Positions 23,071 to 24,051 of a stretch of DNA of 24,051 nt are shown here, one piece after another (position 1 is the first letter of the stretch; the number at the start of each line of letters is the position of its first letter). The notes under the pieces were generated by a model. That model had not been told where the DNA came from. It made no database searches and saw only the letters and a program-made list of their open reading frames with translations. This DNA is from JAIVJM01 sp035761505. GTDB taxonomy: Bacteria > Acidobacteriota > Blastocatellia > Pyrinomonadales > Pyrinomonadaceae. The stretch is taken from positions 1-24,051 of the forward strand of contig DASTQX010000054.1 of the NCBI GenBank assembly GCA_035761505.1, read 5' to 3'. The translations under genes were made by a program, and so were the position numbers.

Positions 23071-23153
23071 CGACCGCGAGTTAGCGTGCCTCTCATCGTT
23101 AACTTGGATGGTTTCGGCCTTGTGTGCGCGGCGGGTTAATTCGGGCGTTAGCA
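23051..23153 (+). other. attC1 recombination site
   Basis: 103 bp. R'' GCCGAAC (23051-23057) and R' GTTAGCA (23147-23153). The L'' arm (about 23058-23078) pairs with the L' arm (about 23127-23146) with one unpaired A in CCGACCGCG versus GCGCGGCGGG, the extrahelical base expected of attC. The central part shares CCGCGAGTTAGCGTGCCTCT with the other two sites here. The R' box departs from GTTRRRY at two positions. Confidence 0.75.
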
Positions 23154-23209
23154 CCGGCTGAAAGCGACGTGCTGCAAACATGAGGGTTTCAACCCGCCAC
23201 CCTGAGCCG
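23154..23209. other. Mini-cassette spacer without a gene
   Basis: Only 56 bp separate attC1 from attC2. No start codon with a ribosome site and no frame of useful length occurs. The cassette ending in attC2 (about 23148-23305) therefore looks ORF-less. A small GGGTTTCAACCC palindrome (23184-23195) is the only structure seen. Confidence 0.6.
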
Positions 23210-23311
23210 GTCTAACAAGGCGCTGAAGCTGACCGCGAGTCACCGGGCCTCTCGTCGAGAACTTGTCGCTGCCGCAGTTGCGTGCGCGGCAGCTTATCGC
23301 CAGCGTTATGC
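23210..23311 (+). other. attC2 recombination site
   Basis: 102 bp. R'' GTCTAAC (23210-23216) and R' GTTATGC (23305-23311). The L'' arm AAGGCGCTGAAGCTGACCGC pairs with the L' arm GCGCGGCAGCTTATCGCC, leaving an extrahelical base in TGACCG. It shares GACCGCGAGTCACCGGGCCT and GCGTGCGCGGC with attC1. This homogeneity of attC sites is typical of sedentary chromosomal integrons. Confidence 0.82.
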
Positions 23312-23337
23312 GCTTCTCACTTTCTTGGAGAAATACT

Positions 23338-23898
23338 TTGCGTAAGAAACGAGTAATCGCAATTATTTCATTGGTCGTCATCGGGATTGGCTATCCCTTT
23401 TCTGCCCCCACTTTCATCGCCTTTCTCATTCGTATATCTGAGTCGCTAGGGTTAACTAGATTCCCTCCTTTATTAGTTGTAATATTTCTAACTATTGTTG
23501 CCGTAGCGCCTATATTTCTCCTCATCCGATGGTTGATGCCTTATGCAATGGGAATAAAAGGCGCTATCCCTAGCGCGGAAGACCGTCTTCATAGCCAAAT
23601 AACAGATTTAGACAGCGCTCGCGCGAATCTTCTAAGAGCAACGAAGTATCTCGATGACATGAAAAAGGAGATTCTCTCCAATTATCAAAAGCGAGAAGAA
23701 TTGAGTGCTATAGTCAAAAAACTGGAGAGTGTATCTAAGGAGAGCGCCGAAGAATTGCGGGCTAAACTAGATGCTATTGAAATTGCCACTAAGTGGCGGT
23801 ACTTAAATAAGCTTGTAATAGGCTTTCTTCTGGGAGTTCTATCCTCATTAATGGCATCCATGATCTGGTCAGTATTATCGGGAACTCTTTTGAAATAA
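23338..23898 (+). CDS. Three-helix membrane protein with central coiled coil (integron cassette gene)
   Basis: 186 residues from TTG 23338, chosen because GGAG lies 7 nt upstream; an in-frame ATG at 23308 is inside the attC2 R' box and would add 10 residues. Helix 1: VIAIISLVVIGIGYPF. Helix 2: PPLLVVIFLTIVAVAPIFLL. A long heptad-like charged region follows at ~75-150 (EDRLHSQITDLDSARANLLR, later KLESVSKESAEELRAKLDAI). Helix 3: LVIGFLLGVLSSLMASMIW near the C-terminus. No family is recognised. Codon use is AT-rich and unlike the host backbone. Between attC2 and a cut attC3, it is a captured cassette. A membrane-anchored coiled coil fits several roles (structural, sensing, defence) and none can be chosen. 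Confidence 0.8.
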   Translation: MRKKRVIAIISLVVIGIGYPFSAPTFIAFLIRISESLGLTRFPPLLVVIFLTIVAVAPIFLLIRWLMPYAMGIKGAIPSAEDRLHSQITDLDSARANLLRATKYLDDMKKEILSNYQKREELSAIVKKLESVSKESAEELRAKLDAIEIATKWRYLNKLVIGFLLGVLSSLMASMIWSVLSGTLLK

Positions 23899-23925
23899 TG
23901 CTGACCTTCTACGTCATACCGGCGC

Positions 23926-23976
23926 GCATAACAACGGCATGCACCCGACCGCGAATCAGCGTGCCTCTCTTCGCTA
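23926..23976 (+). other. attC3, 5' part only
   Basis: R'' GCATAAC (23926-23932) and an L''/central part with CCGACCGCGAATCAGCGTGC and CTCTCTTCG match attC1 and attC2. The second half (L' and a matching R') is absent; sequence unlike attC begins at about 23974. The site appears interrupted by the insertion sequence that follows. Confidence 0.7.
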
Positions 23977-24051
23977 GAGCCTGTTATGAACTTTGAGCCA
24001 ACACTTCCACCAGACGCTTGAGCATCAGGATAGCGAAGGCCAAGAAGTGCA
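23974..24051 (-). mobile_element. End of an insertion sequence inside attC3 (continues outside window)
   Basis: attC similarity stops at CTAG (23974-23977), and the adjoining GAGCCTGTTATGAAC could be the terminal inverted repeat. A transposase 3' end follows on the minus strand. CTAG-type targets are known for some IS5-family elements, so that family is possible, but only one end is visible. Confidence 0.5.
23984..24051 (-). CDS. Transposase, C-terminal end only
   Basis: 22 codons enter from the right edge and read HFLAFAILMLKRLVEVLAQS S then TAA (23986-23984). The leucine-rich C-terminal helix is like those that close DDE transposases of the IS4/IS5 superfamily. The stop lies ~8 bp from the presumed element end, as is common. 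Family not certain. Confidence 0.5.
   Translation of the reverse strand, partial: HFLAFAILMLKRLVEVLAQSS

Noticed and set aside
23148..23381. 77-codon minus-strand frame across attC2
   Set aside because: Overlaps a structured recombination site and the next cassette gene; no start signal.
22371..24051. CRISPR-like repeats
   Set aside because: The repeated words belong to attI and attC sites; spacing is irregular and no cas genes are present.

Overview
The window is GC-rich bacterial chromosome, mostly coding on the minus strand. No single gene fixes the taxon. The gene style (sigma/FecR-DUF3352 pair, MpaB-type DUF2236 oxygenase, a relic S9 peptidase of dipeptidyl-aminopeptidase type, microviridin-like peptide genes, a sedentary integron) suggests Acidobacteriota, perhaps Blastocatellia. 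This is an inference from family resemblance, not a placement.

Layout, left to right. (1) 1-2425 (-): the 5' part of a large protein running off the left edge. It carries about six DUF346/PLL-type beta-propeller lectin repeats, apparently inserted into a glycoside-hydrolase-like fold. (2) 2909-3733 (+): a DUF2236/MpaB-type oxygenase. (3) 3753-9983 (-): a phosphate operon in the order pstS-pstC-pstA-pstB-pstB-phoU-phoB, with two different pstB genes and no phoR.

(4) 10315-16612 (-) is the most notable block: a graspetide (microviridin-type omega-ester/omega-amide peptide) locus. In transcription order it holds two ABC-2 exporter ATPase/permease pairs, a 62-residue precursor, an MdnB/MvdC-like ATP-grasp ligase and an MdnC/MvdD-like ATP-grasp ligase. 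The precursor has the PFFARFLE leader helix and two tandem TxKYPSD cores. A good sigma70-type promoter lies directly before the precursor gene. The acetyltransferase and the C39-peptidase exporter of cyanobacterial microviridin clusters are absent from the window.

(5) 16774-20060 (-): an ECF sigma factor translationally coupled to a 905-residue zinc-finger/FecR/DUF3352-like membrane protein, closed by two hairpins that separate it from the graspetide locus. (6) 20216-20563 (+): an S9 peptidase relic with an in-frame internal deletion. (7) 20757-20846 (-): tRNA-Ser(CGA) with a strong terminator. (8) 21034-21180 (-): a possible C39-peptidase-like remnant.

(9) 21399 to the right edge: an integron. 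intI (-) carries the IntI-specific insertion and is followed by a repeat-rich attI-like region. Then come a secreted GOLD-like cassette protein, attC1, an apparently ORF-less mini-cassette, attC2, a three-helix coiled-coil membrane protein, and a third attC cut by the end of an insertion sequence at the window edge. The cassette genes are visibly more AT-rich than the backbone.
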